From: Arthrobacter sp. Soil762
Lineage (GTDB): Bacteria; Actinomycetota; Actinomycetes; Actinomycetales; Micrococcaceae
DNA: 64,000 nucleotides
Reading direction: 5' to 3'
Assembly: GCF_001428335.1 (NCBI RefSeq)
Contig: NZ_LMSG01000001.1
Span: forward strand, 248,841-312,840
Below are positions 1-9,291 of this stretch, one piece after another. Each line of letters starts with the position of its first letter. Within the stretch, counting starts at the first letter, position 1. The notes under the pieces were generated by a model. That model ran no database searches and was not told the DNA's origin. It worked only from the letters and a program-made list of their open reading frames with translations. Both the position numbers and the translations under genes were made by a program.

Positions 1-1
1 G

Positions 2-325
2 GGCATGAACGAATGGTTCACGCTGACCTTCATCATGGGTGCGTTCTTCGTCGCCGGCCAGGCAACTGAGTACGCGATGCTTGTTTCCGAACACGTTTCG
101 CTTTCATCCAACGCCTACGGCTCATCGTTCTATATCACCACCGGCTTCCACGGCCTGCACGTAATCGGCGGCCTCGTTGCCTTCCTCTTCATCATCGGAC
201 GCTCGTTCGCAGCAAAGAAGTTCGGCCACTTCGAAGCAACCTCCGCGATCGTCACGTCTTACTACTGGCACTTTGTGGACGTTGTCTGGATCGGCCTCTT
301 CCTGGTCATCTACGTACTGAAGTAG
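2..325 (+). CDS. ctaE: Cytochrome c oxidase subunit III, C-terminal part (truncated by window edge)
   Basis: The open frame runs in from the left edge, so the N-terminus lies outside the window. The 106 visible residues contain the last helices of subunit III of the aa3 oxidase. They include the family signature around '[11 protein letters not shown]' and the final '[14 protein letters not shown]' helix, in which the His and Glu/Asp positions are typical. Subunit III stabilises the haem-copper core in the cytoplasmic membrane. It is followed after 87 nt by qcrC, the usual actinobacterial ctaE-qcrCAB arrangement that yields a bcc-aa3 supercomplex. The identification is secure. The first Met visible at position 5 is internal and is not the start. 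Confidence 0.93.
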   Translation, partial: GMNEWFTLTFIMGAFFVAGQATEYAMLVSEHVSLSSNAYGSSFYITTGFHGLHVIGGLVAFLFIIGRSFAAKKFGHFEATSAIVTSYYWHFVDVVWIGLFLVIYVLK

Positions 326-412
326 TCAAGCTTTGATTCCTTTTCTACAAGAGGCAGAATTTCAAGAAGCGGCTCACGGAGCCGGCGCACGATCGAATAA
401 AGGAACCACCAC

Positions 413-1201
413 GTGAAGGCTCTCTCGCAAAAGCGGCGTCACCCACTCGCAGTCATCGCGCTGCTACTGATGGGACTCCTCGTCACTGGTGGGCTGTATG
501 CCATTGCCACCACCGTCAACGAGGCCAAGGCATCCACCACCAGCTTCACCGCCAATGACACCGCCGAGGGCGAAAAGCTCTTTGAAGCTAACTGCGCCAC
601 CTGCCACGGCATGGGCGCGAGCGGCAGCCAGGATGGCCCCTCGCTGGTCGGCGTCGGTGCTGCGTCCGTTGATTTCCAGGTCGGTACCGGCCGGATGCCC
701 ATGCAGATGAACGGTCCCCAGGCGTACAAAAAGCCGGCCCAGTTTAACGAGGCCCAGACCCACCAGCTTTCAGCCTACGTAGCTTCCCTGGGCGCCGGCC
801 CTGCAATTCCTGAAGAACACCTGCTTGATGAACAGGGTGACGCCGCCAAGGGTGGCGAGCTGTTCCGCGTGAACTGCGCGATGTGCCACAACGCAGCAGC
901 AGCCGGCGGTGCACTCACCCGCGGCAAGTTCGCTCCCGCCCTTGCCGATGTATCCGGCAAGCACATCTACGAAGCGATGGTCACCGGACCGCAGAACATG
1001 CCCGTCTTCAGTGACGCAAACGTCACCCCCGAAGGCAAGCGCGACATCGTCACGTTCCTGAAGCAGATCGAGGCCAACGGCTCCCCCGGTGGCGCTGACC
1101 TCGGCGCCCTGGGCCCGGTCGCTGAAGGACTCTTCGTCTGGGTTGCAGGCCTGGGTGTCATCATCGCGTTCACCATCTGGCTTACTTCCCGTACGTCTTA
1201 G
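413..1201 (+). CDS. qcrC: Cytochrome bc1 complex diheme cytochrome c subunit
   Basis: This 262-residue membrane-anchored dihaem cytochrome c of the menaquinol:cytochrome c reductase passes electrons from the Rieske centre directly to oxidase subunit II, replacing a soluble cytochrome c in Actinobacteria. An N-terminal hydrophobic segment (about residues 11-33) acts as signal or anchor. Two CxxCH haem sites are visible, C61-A-T-C-H65 and C155-A-M-C-H159, each in its own cytochrome c fold. A C-terminal helix (about 236-256) anchors the protein. The start is GTG, preceded by AAAGGAACC. It is followed by qcrA after about 100 nt and is presumably in one transcript with ctaE and qcrAB. Confidence 0.95.
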   Translation: MKALSQKRRHPLAVIALLLMGLLVTGGLYAIATTVNEAKASTTSFTANDTAEGEKLFEANCATCHGMGASGSQDGPSLVGVGAASVDFQVGTGRMPMQMNGPQAYKKPAQFNEAQTHQLSAYVASLGAGPAIPEEHLLDEQGDAAKGGELFRVNCAMCHNAAAAGGALTRGKFAPALADVSGKHIYEAMVTGPQNMPVFSDANVTPEGKRDIVTFLKQIEANGSPGGADLGALGPVAEGLFVWVAGLGVIIAFTIWLTSRTS

Positions 1202-1300
1202 GCGCAACGGGAAACTTAAGAACTTCTGCTGCCCAGTCAGCAGTTTGAAATTGAAAACTAACCCGGCAGACGCCGGGACGAGAGAAGGATGAGGCGAATT

Positions 1301-2371
1301 ATGGGCAACCATAGTGACGGCAGTCCGAACCACTCGGGCACCGTAGCTACGGCTGGTCAGAATGAGGTGGAGAAGTTCCAGGATCCTGGAATTCCCCCAC
1401 ACCGTTTGCGCCTGGCCGACACGGACCCGAAGGCCGCAAAGCGTGCAGAACGGCAGGTCGCCGTACTTTTCGGCGCGTCAGTTGTCGGCACCCTGATCTT
1501 CCTGGTGGCGTACTTCGCCATCGACTTGGGCGAGGGCACAAGCATCGCCACCATCCGGCTGCAGAACGCCCTGCTGGGCGTGGGCACCGCGTTTGCGATG
1601 CTCGGCATCGGCACGGGTATTGTGCACTGGGCCAAAGCCCTGATGCCGGACCATGAAGTCTCCGAAGAACGCCATCCCATCCGCACCGAAGAAGACCGCC
1701 TGGCGGCAGTCCGGATCGTGGATGACATCGTGGAAGAGACCGGCATCAAGCGCCGCCCGCTCATCCGCAACACTCTGCTCGGTGCGATGGCCCTGGCCCC
1801 GCTTCCCGCGATTGCGGTTTTCGGTGACCTCGGCCCCCGCCCAGACCGGGCGCTGTCCCACACCATGTGGGCACCGCAGGAGGGCAAGCTCAAGCGCCTC
1901 ACCCGCGACCCCGACGGCACACCTATCAAGGCCTCTGACGTCACCATCGGTTCGGCTTTCCACGTGATTCCTGAGGGCCTTAACGAACTGCATGAAGGCA
2001 AGCTCAACGAAAAGGCCAAGGCAGTAGTCCTGCTGATGCGCCTTGACCCCGCCTCGCTGAACCCCTCGGCGGGCCGCGAAGACTGGAGCTACAACGGAAT
2101 CGTTGCCTACTCCAAGATCTGCACCCACGTCGGTTGCCCCGTTGCTCTGTACGAGCAGCAGACGCACCACCTGCTGTGCCCGTGCCACCAGTCCACCTTT
2201 GACCTCACGAATGAGTGCAAAGTGATCTTTGGCCCGGCCAGCCGGCCCCTCCCCCAGCTGCCGATCGCAGTGGACGCCGAGGGCTACCTGGTCGCAACCA
2301 GCGACTTCAATGAACCTGTAGGACCGAGTTACTGGGAGCGTGATGAGCATGAGCGCAGCATCAAGAGCTGA
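1301..2371 (+). CDS. qcrA: Cytochrome bc1 complex Rieske iron-sulfur subunit
   Basis: This Rieske [2Fe-2S] subunit of the bcc complex oxidises menaquinol at the outer face of the membrane. Counting from this start, box I is C274-T-H276-V-G-C279 and box II is C293-P-C295-H296. That gives the two Cys and two His ligands plus the disulfide pair. Three hydrophobic segments precede the Rieske domain, as in the long actinobacterial QcrA. The ATG at 1301 is preferred because AAGGATGAGG lies just upstream. An in-frame ATG at 1289 is possible but sits directly on the AAGG. The 3' end overlaps qcrB by 29 nt, implying translational coupling. Confidence 0.95.
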   Translation: MGNHSDGSPNHSGTVATAGQNEVEKFQDPGIPPHRLRLADTDPKAAKRAERQVAVLFGASVVGTLIFLVAYFAIDLGEGTSIATIRLQNALLGVGTAFAMLGIGTGIVHWAKALMPDHEVSEERHPIRTEEDRLAAVRIVDDIVEETGIKRRPLIRNTLLGAMALAPLPAIAVFGDLGPRPDRALSHTMWAPQEGKLKRLTRDPDGTPIKASDVTIGSAFHVIPEGLNELHEGKLNEKAKAVVLLMRLDPASLNPSAGREDWSYNGIVAYSKICTHVGCPVALYEQQTHHLLCPCHQSTFDLTNECKVIFGPASRPLPQLPIAVDAEGYLVATSDFNEPVGPSYWERDEHERSIKS

Positions 2372-4022
2372 AGCCCCCGCCTTCGTCGCCAAGACTAAAG
2401 CCGGACGCATCACCGATTTTGTTGACGCGCGAGTTGGCGGATCAGGAATCCTGCGCGAGTTCGGACGCAAGGTATTCCCCGACCACTGGTCATTCATGTT
2501 CGGTGAAGTCGCCCTCTATTCCTTCGTCATCCTGCTGCTCTCGGGCACCTTCCTGACGTTCTGGTTTGATCCGTCCATGGCGGAGACCCACTACGACGGT
2601 TCGTACCTGCCGTTGAAGAACGTCGAGATGTCGGTGGCGTACAGCTCCTCGCTGGACATTTCCTTCGACATCCGTGGTGGCCTGTTCATGCGCCAGGTTC
2701 ACCACTGGGCCGCACTGCTGTTCGTCGCCTCGATCGGCGTTCACATGCTGCGTGTTTTCTTCACAGGAGCCTTCCGCAAACCGCGTGAAATGAACTGGGT
2801 TGTCGGCAGCGTCCTGCTGATCCTCGCCATGGCAGCCGGCTTCACTGGCTACTCCCTCCCCGATGACCTGCTCTCCGGCAACGGCCTGCGGATCATCGAC
2901 GGCGTTATCAAGTCCATCCCGGTGGTTGGTACCTACACTTCCTTCTTCCTCTTCGGCGGCGAGTTCCCGGGAACGGCTGTTATTGGCCGCCTGTACATGC
3001 TGCACATCCTGCTGGTGCCCGCGCTCATCCTGTTGATGATCGTCCTGCACCTGTTCATGGTGGTTGTGCACAAGCACACCCAGTACCCCGGCCCCGGCCG
3101 CAACGACGGCAACGTTGTTGGCTACCCGCTCGGCCCCGTGTACGCAGCCAAGGCTGGCGGCTTCTTCTTCATCGTCTTCGGTGTCGTCGCCCTGATGGCG
3201 GCCTTCTTCACGATCAACCCGATCTGGAACTACGGCCCCTACGACCCCTCCCCTGTATCGGCCGGTACTCAGCCTGACTGGTACATCGGATTTGTTGACG
3301 GCGCGCTGAGGCTTATGCCTGGTGTCATCGGTGACTTCCACTTCGAGTACGTCATCTTCGGATACACCCTGACGCTGAACGTTCTGCTGCCCGCCCTGGT
3401 TCCTGCAGGCATTCTGTTCACGGTGATGTTTATGTACCCGTGGATCGAAAGCTGGATCACCAAGGACACCCGCGAACACCATGTCCTGGACCGTCCGAGG
3501 AACGCCCCCACCCGCACCGCCATCGGCGTCGCCGGCTTCGTCTGGTACTGCGTGATGTGGGCAGCCGCTGGTTCGGACCTCATTGCAACACACTTCCATG
3601 TGTCCTTGAACGATGTGACGTACTGGCTCCGCGCGTTGTTCTTCATCGGCCCGGTCATCGCGTTCATCGTTGCCAAGCGCGTAGCCCTCGCCCTCCAGCG
3701 CAAGGACCGCGAAATCGCACTCCACGGCCGGGAAACAGGACGTATTGTCCGTCTCCCGCACGGCGAATTCATCGAAGTGCATGCGCCCCTGGATGAGTAC
3801 AAGCGCTACAAGCTCGTTGGATTCGAATCCCCCTCGCCGCTGCCGGCGGTCCCCAACGACCACGGCATTGTGACGCGTAAGGAAAAGCAGCGTGCGTTCC
3901 TGTCCAAGTGGTTCTTCGAGGACCGAGTTGCACCGGCCACGCCTGCAGAGCTGGAGGCCGCACACGGCCACCACGCCCCTGCAGTAGAGGCCGGCGAGGA
4001 AAGCAAGAGCCTCAGCCACTGA
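2343..4022 (+). CDS. qcrB: Cytochrome bc1 complex cytochrome b subunit
   Basis: This 559-residue polytopic cytochrome b carries the quinone sites and two b haems of the bcc complex. Visible features are the paired histidines of the haem helices ('RQVHHWAALLF..GVHMLRV' and later 'HILLVPALILLMIVLHLFMV'). The PDWY-type quinol-site motif also appears ('QPDWYIGF'). A long C-terminal hydrophilic tail typical of Actinobacteria follows. Several starts are clustered here: GTG at 2340, ATG at 2343 and ATG at 2349. ATG 2343 has GGGAG at a suitable distance inside the qcrA end. It is the last gene of the forward operon and is followed by a strong hairpin. Confidence 0.96.
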   Translation: MSMSAASRAEAPAFVAKTKAGRITDFVDARVGGSGILREFGRKVFPDHWSFMFGEVALYSFVILLLSGTFLTFWFDPSMAETHYDGSYLPLKNVEMSVAYSSSLDISFDIRGGLFMRQVHHWAALLFVASIGVHMLRVFFTGAFRKPREMNWVVGSVLLILAMAAGFTGYSLPDDLLSGNGLRIIDGVIKSIPVVGTYTSFFLFGGEFPGTAVIGRLYMLHILLVPALILLMIVLHLFMVVVHKHTQYPGPGRNDGNVVGYPLGPVYAAKAGGFFFIVFGVVALMAAFFTINPIWNYGPYDPSPVSAGTQPDWYIGFVDGALRLMPGVIGDFHFEYVIFGYTLTLNVLLPALVPAGILFTVMFMYPWIESWITKDTREHHVLDRPRNAPTRTAIGVAGFVWYCVMWAAAGSDLIATHFHVSLNDVTYWLRALFFIGPVIAFIVAKRVALALQRKDREIALHGRETGRIVRLPHGEFIEVHAPLDEYKRYKLVGFESPSPLPAVPNDHGIVTRKEKQRAFLSKWFFEDRVAPATPAELEAAHGHHAPAVEAGEESKSLSH

Positions 4023-4044
4023 TTCACACTAGTTATGCTCCAAC

Positions 4045-4079
4045 GGAAAGGCCCGGTCCATTTGGACCGGGCCTTTCCC
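4045..4079. terminator. Intrinsic terminator hairpin between qcrB and the convergent GntR gene
   Basis: A perfect 16-bp inverted repeat (arm GGAAAGGCCCGGTCCA) with a 3-nt loop lies 23 nt after the qcrB stop. It reads as a strong hairpin on both strands and can end transcription from both convergent genes. No long T run follows, which is common in high-GC actinobacteria. Confidence 0.85.
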
Positions 4080-4121
4080 GTTAACGGCAGCCGCGGCTGT
4101 TGCCGGCTTTTGGCCCCGCTC

Positions 4122-4913
4122 CTAGTGGTTGCGGTAACCCAGCGACTGGTTCCGGGCAGGCCTCGCACCTGGCCGCTGGAGGGGTACCCATAGCTTGTAG
4201 CGGTCGGCCCGATAGTACGAAACTGAGTAGTCCACCATCGCCCTGGCAACAAAGGCGTGCCTCTGAATCTTGAGCAAGGGGGCGCCTACGTCAACGTTGA
4301 GCAGGCGCGCCGTAGAGGGGGAAGCGGCCGTCGCCTCGATCATGTCCTCCCCCCACTCCATCACGAGGCCGAACTGCTCACTCAGCACGTTGTAGAGCGA
4401 TGTTGGGGGCTCGCCGTCCAAAAGACCCGGGACGCGCTGCGCCGGGATGAAGTTCTCATCCACGCTCATCGGCTCACCGTCCGCCAGCAGCAGCCGACGG
4501 AAACGCACCAGTGGCGTCCCCTCCTCCACCTGCAGTTCGCGGGCCAGGAAGGCACTCGCGCCGATCTGTTCAAAGCTCAGGACCTTGGCGGCCGGAACCA
4601 TGCCGCGGCGTTGCATCTCTTCGCTGTACGAGGTGAGCTTTACCTGAAGGTCAAGTTTAGGCTTTCGTACGAACGTGCCGAGGCCGACAACCCGCTCGAG
4701 GACTTCCTCGCCGACCAGAGCGTCGATGGCCTGCCGGACAGTCATCCGGGCCAGGCCGAACCGCAAGGCAAGATCCCGTTCCGAGGGCAGGGCAGACCCG
4801 GGCGGACATGAATCGCTGATGTAGGCCCGGAGGATCTCCCTGAGTTGGATGTAGATGGCAATCCCGTTGCTACGGTCAATCTCACCGGCAACGCCGCGGG
4901 CATCAGCAGCCAC
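4122..4913 (-). CDS. GntR-family (HutC/UTRA) transcriptional regulator, DasR-like
   Basis: This 263-residue regulator has an N-terminal winged helix ('LPSERDLALRFGLARMTVRQAIDAL', then the wing 'ERVVGLGTFV') and a C-terminal UTRA ligand domain. By recall, it resembles Streptomyces DasR along its length, for example 'LTSYSEEMQRRG', 'GEPMSVDENF' and the ending 'YRADRYKLWVPLQRP'. DasR-type proteins sense amino-sugar phosphates and repress PTS and N-acetylglucosamine genes. The divergent neighbour encodes HPr, and a near-consensus DasR site lies between them, supporting that role and autoregulation. The GTG start lacks an obvious Shine-Dalgarno, so the start is uncertain. The GntR/UTRA call is firm. 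The DasR assignment is an inference from similarity and the site. Confidence 0.88.
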   Translation of the reverse strand: MAADARGVAGEIDRSNGIAIYIQLREILRAYISDSCPPGSALPSERDLALRFGLARMTVRQAIDALVGEEVLERVVGLGTFVRKPKLDLQVKLTSYSEEMQRRGMVPAAKVLSFEQIGASAFLARELQVEEGTPLVRFRRLLLADGEPMSVDENFIPAQRVPGLLDGEPPTSLYNVLSEQFGLVMEWGEDMIEATAASPSTARLLNVDVGAPLLKIQRHAFVARAMVDYSVSYYRADRYKLWVPLQRPGARPARNQSLGYRNH

Positions 4914-4967
4914 GGAGGAACGTCTTTGCTTCAGTTTTCACTGTCCAAGCCTAAGGCAGGCAGCGCC

Positions 4968-4983
4968 GCTGGACTAGACCACT
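4968..4983. promoter_or_regulatory. DasR-type operator (dre) between the GntR regulator and HPr
   Basis: The sequence GCTGGACTAGACCACT matches the Streptomyces dre consensus A(C/T)TGGTCTAGACCA(G/C)T at 14 of 16 positions. It is centred in the divergent intergenic space, about 55 nt from the regulator start and 105 nt from the HPr start. It is a good candidate site for control of both genes by the adjacent DasR-like protein. Confidence 0.75.
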
Positions 4984-5087
4984 TCCAGCTGCGGAGCGTC
5001 CGGCTTCCCCCGTTTGGTCGCGCGGCCATCCAGCCGGATATATTGGACAGGAAATTCAGCGATGTCGGTTTGGGGGCCGGTCAGGAA

Positions 5088-5393
5088 ATGGGAGACCCCT
5101 TGCCAGTGCATAAGGCCGTTGTGTCAGCGTCAGTCGGCTTGCATGCCCGTCCCGCCGCGATGTTCGTCAGGGCAGTGACCGAAACGGGACTTCCAGTCAG
5201 CATCCGCAAGGCCGGCATTCAGGGTGTCGACGCCCGCTCCCTGTTGGAAGTCATGACCGCCGATTTCCCCTTCGGCTGCGAAGTAGAGCTTTCAGTCGCC
5301 GAGGGCGCCCTCAACGGCCCTGTCAGCCACAGCGGCGCCGAGGCGGCCCTGCGGATGCTGGCAAGGCTCCTGGAGTCACAGGGAGCCAGCTAG
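5088..5393 (+). CDS. ptsH: Phosphocarrier protein HPr
   Basis: This is an HPr-like protein of 101 residues (typical HPr is 85-90), the phosphate relay between enzyme I and sugar-specific EII components of the PTS. The active-site histidine lies in 'VGLHARPAAMF'. A serine occupies the regulatory Ser46-like position in 'DARSLLEVM'. The frame is open back to 4845, but only the part from about 5088 has HPr character. ATG 5088 follows AGGA closely, and GTG 5106 behind GGGAGACC is an alternative giving 95 residues. It is transcribed divergently from the DasR-like regulator. No other PTS gene is in the window. Confidence 0.87.
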   Translation: MGDPLPVHKAVVSASVGLHARPAAMFVRAVTETGLPVSIRKAGIQGVDARSLLEVMTADFPFGCEVELSVAEGALNGPVSHSGAEAALRMLARLLESQGAS

Positions 5394-5449
5394 CCCCTCC
5401 CGGAGGGCATTGCCCCACGACTCCCCGCGCGAAATCGGACGGACAAGAA

Positions 5450-5489
5450 CGACGCCGGGCCCCACCTTCTGGTGGGGCCCGACGTCGTA
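5450..5489. terminator. Bidirectional terminator between ptsH and ctaF
   Basis: GGGCCCCACC-TTCT-GGTGGGGCCC forms a very stable stem, extended by partly complementary GACG/CGTC flanks. It lies between the convergent ptsH and ctaF genes and can serve both. Confidence 0.85.
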
Positions 5490-5521
5490 ATGTGCAATTC
5501 TTTGCTGAAGCTCAGTAGCTT

Positions 5522-5923
5522 CTAGTGGGCGTGGTCCCCACGGCTGTACTCGAAGACCCACCCCACGAGGGCGACAACTGCGAGGCCGGCTGCGATGAAC
5601 AGGATCCACCAACCGACTGCGAGGCCCAGGAATCCGCCCGCGCAGGCGAGGCCCAGAACCAGCGGCCACCAGCTCCAGGGGCTGAAGTGCCCCTGTTCGC
5701 CGGCGCCCTCGTGGATCTCAGCATCGTTGCGGTCCTCGGGACGCATTCCGACGCGCTTTCCGGTGAACCCAAGGTAGCCGCCGATCATCCCGGAAAGTCC
5801 ACCCACCAGGAGGATCCCGAGTGTTCCGACCCACTCATGCCAGTTGGTCAGGAAACCGTAGACCAGGGAAACCGGTACGAAGAAGAAGACTCCGGCTCCA
5901 AATATCCATGATTCGATTTTCAC
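5522..5923 (-). CDS. ctaF: Cytochrome c oxidase subunit IV (actinobacterial type)
   Basis: This 133-residue membrane protein has four hydrophobic segments separated by a charged loop ('[19 protein letters not shown]'). Its length and pattern match the actinobacterial fourth subunit of the aa3 oxidase. Its start overlaps the ctaD stop by 4 nt (ATGA), so it is the last gene of ctaC-ctaD-ctaF. It has no catalytic residues and a structural role in the oxidase is expected. The charged central loop carries a short Trp-rich stretch (FSPWSWW) entering the third helix, as in relatives. Confidence 0.92.
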   Translation of the reverse strand: MKIESWIFGAGVFFFVPVSLVYGFLTNWHEWVGTLGILLVGGLSGMIGGYLGFTGKRVGMRPEDRNDAEIHEGAGEQGHFSPWSWWPLVLGLACAGGFLGLAVGWWILFIAAGLAVVALVGWVFEYSRGDHAH

Positions 5924-7647
5924 TTGGCGGTGTCCTTCTGGTCGGCGTTACCGAGCACCGCGGCTGCGGCTGCAGGCGATTCAACGGTGTGTACCTGCGA
6001 GAGCTCCGGGTGGTGGAGGTCCAGGGCGGGACGCTCCGAACGGATCCGGGGCAGCGAGGTGAAGTTGTGGCGCGGCGGCGGGCAGGAAGTGGCCCACTCA
6101 AGCGACGCTCCGAAGCCCCACGGGTCATCCACTTCAACGCGCTCGGAGCTGCGCCAGGTGATGTAGACGTTCCAGAAGAAGGGAATCAGGGATGCGCCCA
6201 GCACAAACGAAGAGATGGTTGAGAACTGGTTCATCCAGGCGAAGTTGTCCTCCACCAGGTAGTCCGCGTAACGGCGGGGCATGCCTTCAACACCCAGCCA
6301 GTGCTGGATCAGGAACGTGCCGTGGAAGCCCAGGAACAGCAGCCAGAAGTGGATCTTTCCGAGGCGCTCGTTGAGCATCTTGCCGGTGAATTTTGGCCAC
6401 CAGAAGTAGAAGCCTGCGAACATCGCGAACACCACGGTGCCGAACACCACATAGTGGAAGTGCGCCACCACGAAGTAGGAATCAGACACGTGGAAGTCCA
6501 GCGGCGGCGAAGCCAGGATGATCCCGGTCAGGCCACCGAAAAGGAACGTGATGAGGAAGCCGATGCTCCACAGCATGGGAGTCTCGAATGTAATGGACCC
6601 CCGCCACATAGTACCGATCCAGTTGAAGAACTTCACGCCGGTCGGGACCGCGATCAGCATGGTCATAAAGGCGAAGAACGGCAGCAGCACCGACCCGGTC
6701 ACGTACATGTGGTGCGCCCACACGGTCACGGACAGCGCCGCAATGGCGATGGTCGCGTAGACCAGGCCCTTGTAGCCGAAGATCGGTTTGCGGCTGAAGA
6801 CCGGGAAGATCTCCGAGACAATGCCGAAGAACGGCAGCGCAATGATGTACACCTCGGGGTGGCCGAAGAACCAGAACAGGTGCTGCCACAGGACCGCGCC
6901 GCCGTTCTCCGGATCAAAGATGTGGGCACCGAAGCGGCGATCCGCGCCGAGCGCGAACAGTGCCGCAGCCAGCGGCGGGAAGGCCATCAGCACGAGGATG
7001 GACGTCACCAGGGCGTTCCAGGTGAAGATGGGCATCCGCCACATGGTCATGCCCGGAGCACGCATGCAGATGATGGTGGTGATGAAGTTGACCGCGCCCA
7101 GGATGGTGCCGAAGCCGGACAGCGCAAGCCCGAAGACCCACAGGTCGCCACCGATGCCAGGGCTGAACGTCGTGTTGGACAGCGGCGCGTAAGCGAACCA
7201 GCCGAACGAGGCCGCACCCTGCGGGGTGATGAAACCGGACACCGCGATGGTGGAGCCAAAGAGGAAGAACCAGAAGGCCAGTGCGTTCAGCCGCGGGAAC
7301 GCGACGTCGGGGGCACCGATCTGCAAGGGCATGATGACGTTGGTGAAGCCGGCGAACAGCGGCGTCGCGAACATCAGCAGCATGACGGTGCCGTGCATCG
7401 TGAAGAGCTGGTTGTACTGCTCCTTGGTCTGCAGGATCTGCATGCCCGGTTCGAACAGTTCAGCCCGGATGAGCAGGGCCATGACGCCACCGAGGCAGAA
7501 GAACACAAACGACGCGATCAGGTACATGTACCCGATGGTCTTGTGGTCGGTGGAGGTGATCCAGTTGACGACGATGCGTCCCTTGGACTTAGGAACTACG
7601 GGAGCCTCAAGGGTTCCGGCAGGTGCGGTCTGGGTATAAGTAGCCAC
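5920..7647 (-). CDS. ctaD: Cytochrome c oxidase subunit I
   Basis: This 575-residue catalytic subunit of the aa3 oxidase reduces O2 to water and pumps protons. It has twelve hydrophobic helices and the haem-copper signatures: the CuB histidine and tyrosine in '[12 protein letters not shown]', the His pair in 'WAHHMYV', and the haem histidines in '[10 protein letters not shown]'. The C-terminus extends about 40 hydrophilic residues past the last helix. It lies between ctaC (10-nt gap) and ctaF (4-nt overlap), so the three form one reverse-strand operon. They are separated from ctaE-qcrCAB only by the regulator and HPr pair. Confidence 0.97.
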   Translation of the reverse strand: MATYTQTAPAGTLEAPVVPKSKGRIVVNWITSTDHKTIGYMYLIASFVFFCLGGVMALLIRAELFEPGMQILQTKEQYNQLFTMHGTVMLLMFATPLFAGFTNVIMPLQIGAPDVAFPRLNALAFWFFLFGSTIAVSGFITPQGAASFGWFAYAPLSNTTFSPGIGGDLWVFGLALSGFGTILGAVNFITTIICMRAPGMTMWRMPIFTWNALVTSILVLMAFPPLAAALFALGADRRFGAHIFDPENGGAVLWQHLFWFFGHPEVYIIALPFFGIVSEIFPVFSRKPIFGYKGLVYATIAIAALSVTVWAHHMYVTGSVLLPFFAFMTMLIAVPTGVKFFNWIGTMWRGSITFETPMLWSIGFLITFLFGGLTGIILASPPLDFHVSDSYFVVAHFHYVVFGTVVFAMFAGFYFWWPKFTGKMLNERLGKIHFWLLFLGFHGTFLIQHWLGVEGMPRRYADYLVEDNFAWMNQFSTISSFVLGASLIPFFWNVYITWRSSERVEVDDPWGFGASLEWATSCPPPRHNFTSLPRIRSERPALDLHHPELSQVHTVESPAAAAAVLGNADQKDTAK

Positions 7648-7657
7648 GTCGCTCCCC

Positions 7658-8530
7658 TTACTTAATTTCGTTCAGGTTCGGGTTGCGGTCATACTCTTCG
7701 CCGAGAAGTCCCGTGTTGCCATCTGCCTTGAGCTTGTCCATGTGAGCCTGGAATTCGGCTTCAGAGACAACCTTGACGCGGAACAGCATTTCGGAGTGGT
7801 ACTCACCACAGAGCTCGGCGCACTTGCCGTCATAGGTTCCCTCTTTAGTGGGGGTGAACCTGATGTAGTTGGTCTTGCCGGGGATCATGTCGCGCTTCTG
7901 CAGGAAGGCGGGAACCCAGAAAGAGTGGATGACATCCCGGGAGTTCAGTTCGAGGTCAACGGACTTTCCAACCGGCAGGTAGAGCGTCGGCAGCGCTTCC
8001 TTATTGATGGTGTTGCCCGTCAGGTGTGCCTGGACTCCTGCTTCGTGGACGTCCTCGGTAACGACGTCGCCGGACTTGTAGTTAAAGTCCCAGGCCCACT
8101 GCTTGCCGCGGACGTCAACAACGACGTCGGCCGGCTTGGAGCGGTCATCGATGGCCTGCTGGTCGCGGTCGGTGAAGTAGAAGAACACCAGGACCATGAA
8201 CAGCGGGATGGTCAGGTAGAAGACCTCCAGCGGGAGGTTAAAGCTGGTCTGCCGCGGGAAACCCGTGGTGCCCTTGCGGCGGCGGTAGGCGACAAGGCAC
8301 CAAACGATCAAACCCCACGTGATGATGCCCACAACCAGGGCTGCAATCCATGAGTTGACCCAGAGGTCCATGATCCGGTCAGTGTGATTGGTGGTGCCAC
8401 GCTCGGTGGGCAGCCACCCCTTCTCTACCTCTGGCGAACATCCAGTCAAAACCAACGCGCCGGCAACTGCCAAGCCTGAGATCGTAGTGATCGTTTTGCG
8501 TCGGCTGCCGGTTCGGTTCTGCGAACTCAC
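7658..8530 (-). CDS. ctaC: Cytochrome c oxidase subunit II
   Basis: This 290-residue CuA-bearing subunit accepts electrons from QcrC. The N-terminus is a lipoprotein signal with lipobox L-T-G-C31. Two transmembrane helices follow, then an extracytoplasmic cupredoxin domain. The CuA site is visible as '[12 protein letters not shown]' near the C-terminus, with the partner His in '[12 protein letters not shown]'. The start is GTG. It is the first gene of ctaC-ctaD-ctaF. About 190 nt separate it from erpA upstream, enough for its own promoter. A stretch of T/A-rich sequence there (near 8590) may hold it, but I cannot define it. Confidence 0.95.
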   Translation of the reverse strand: MSSQNRTGSRRKTITTISGLAVAGALVLTGCSPEVEKGWLPTERGTTNHTDRIMDLWVNSWIAALVVGIITWGLIVWCLVAYRRRKGTTGFPRQTSFNLPLEVFYLTIPLFMVLVFFYFTDRDQQAIDDRSKPADVVVDVRGKQWAWDFNYKSGDVVTEDVHEAGVQAHLTGNTINKEALPTLYLPVGKSVDLELNSRDVIHSFWVPAFLQKRDMIPGKTNYIRFTPTKEGTYDGKCAELCGEYHSEMLFRVKVVSEAEFQAHMDKLKADGNTGLLGEEYDRNPNLNEIK

Positions 8531-8717
8531 AGACGGCCCTTCCTACTTGTTGCTGTTGCCCGGCCACCCAACGGGGCGTCCGGGCACACTAAAAGTTTTA
8601 CTACTCGGTGTAGAGCTTACCGCTCTGCCGGGCGTTTCGCCCACATGTCGGCGCCGTGCCTCCGTGCCGTTTTTGGCAGACGGAAAGCAGGCGCCGGCAT
8701 CGGGCGAAAGAACCGGG

Positions 8718-9107
8718 TCAGTGGAACGAATCACCACAGGCGCAGGAGCCACCGGCGTTGGGGTTGTCGATGGTGAAGCCCTGCTTGGAGATGGTGTCCT
8801 CGAAGTCGATGCTGGCACCGCTGAGGTACGGCACGCTCATCTTGTCCACCACAACTTCGACGCCGTCATAGTCGCGGACGGCATCTCCATCGAGGAGGCG
8901 CTCGTCGAAGTACAGCTGGTAAATGAGGCCGGAGCAGCCGCCGGGCTGGACGGCAACGCGGAGGCGGAGATCGGTCCGGCCTTCCTGCTCCAGGAGGCTG
9001 CGCACCTTGCCTGCTGCGACGTCGGTCAGTTTGACCTCGTGTGCGGCCAGTTCATCGCTGGCAGCGCTGGTGGTCTCGGTGATGTTCTCGTTGGTTGCGG
9101 TGCTCAT
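8718..9107 (-). CDS. erpA: A-type iron-sulfur cluster carrier/insertion protein (HesB/ErpA family)
   Basis: This 129-residue protein delivers Fe-S clusters to apoproteins. The core A-type domain shows the three conserved ligand cysteines: one in 'GGCSGLIYQLYF' and two in the C-terminal 'GGSCACGDSF'. The first 25 or so residues are a low-complexity Thr/Ala/Glu tail that lengthens it relative to the 105-115-residue bacterial norm. It lies upstream of ctaC on the same strand. Respiratory Rieske and dehydrogenase centres are plausible clients, but this is inferred from context only. Confidence 0.93.
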   Translation of the reverse strand: MSTATNENITETTSAASDELAAHEVKLTDVAAGKVRSLLEQEGRTDLRLRVAVQPGGCSGLIYQLYFDERLLDGDAVRDYDGVEVVVDKMSVPYLSGASIDFEDTISKQGFTIDNPNAGGSCACGDSFH

Positions 9108-9291
9108 TTGGCCTACCTTAGGACGGTCCTGGCGGCCCCGCGTCAGCGGTGCCTGCCCCTACGGATACGGTACGGGCTATAGCTACATGCTACTTCGGTC
9201 AGCCCTGTAGCTCTAACTCCTGACGTAACCAAGCCTGTCCGATGATTGTTCCCAACGGTGGAGGAATCCCTACATCAGAGCGGCGTGGGTT

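Noticed and set aside
4845..5087. N-terminal extension of HPr
   Set aside because: It would read through the divergent regulator start and the operator. Only the last 101 codons look like HPr.
6301..7665. A 454-codon forward frame opposite ctaD
   Set aside because: It is antisense to the oxidase gene, with Glu/His/Arg-rich sequence and no homology.
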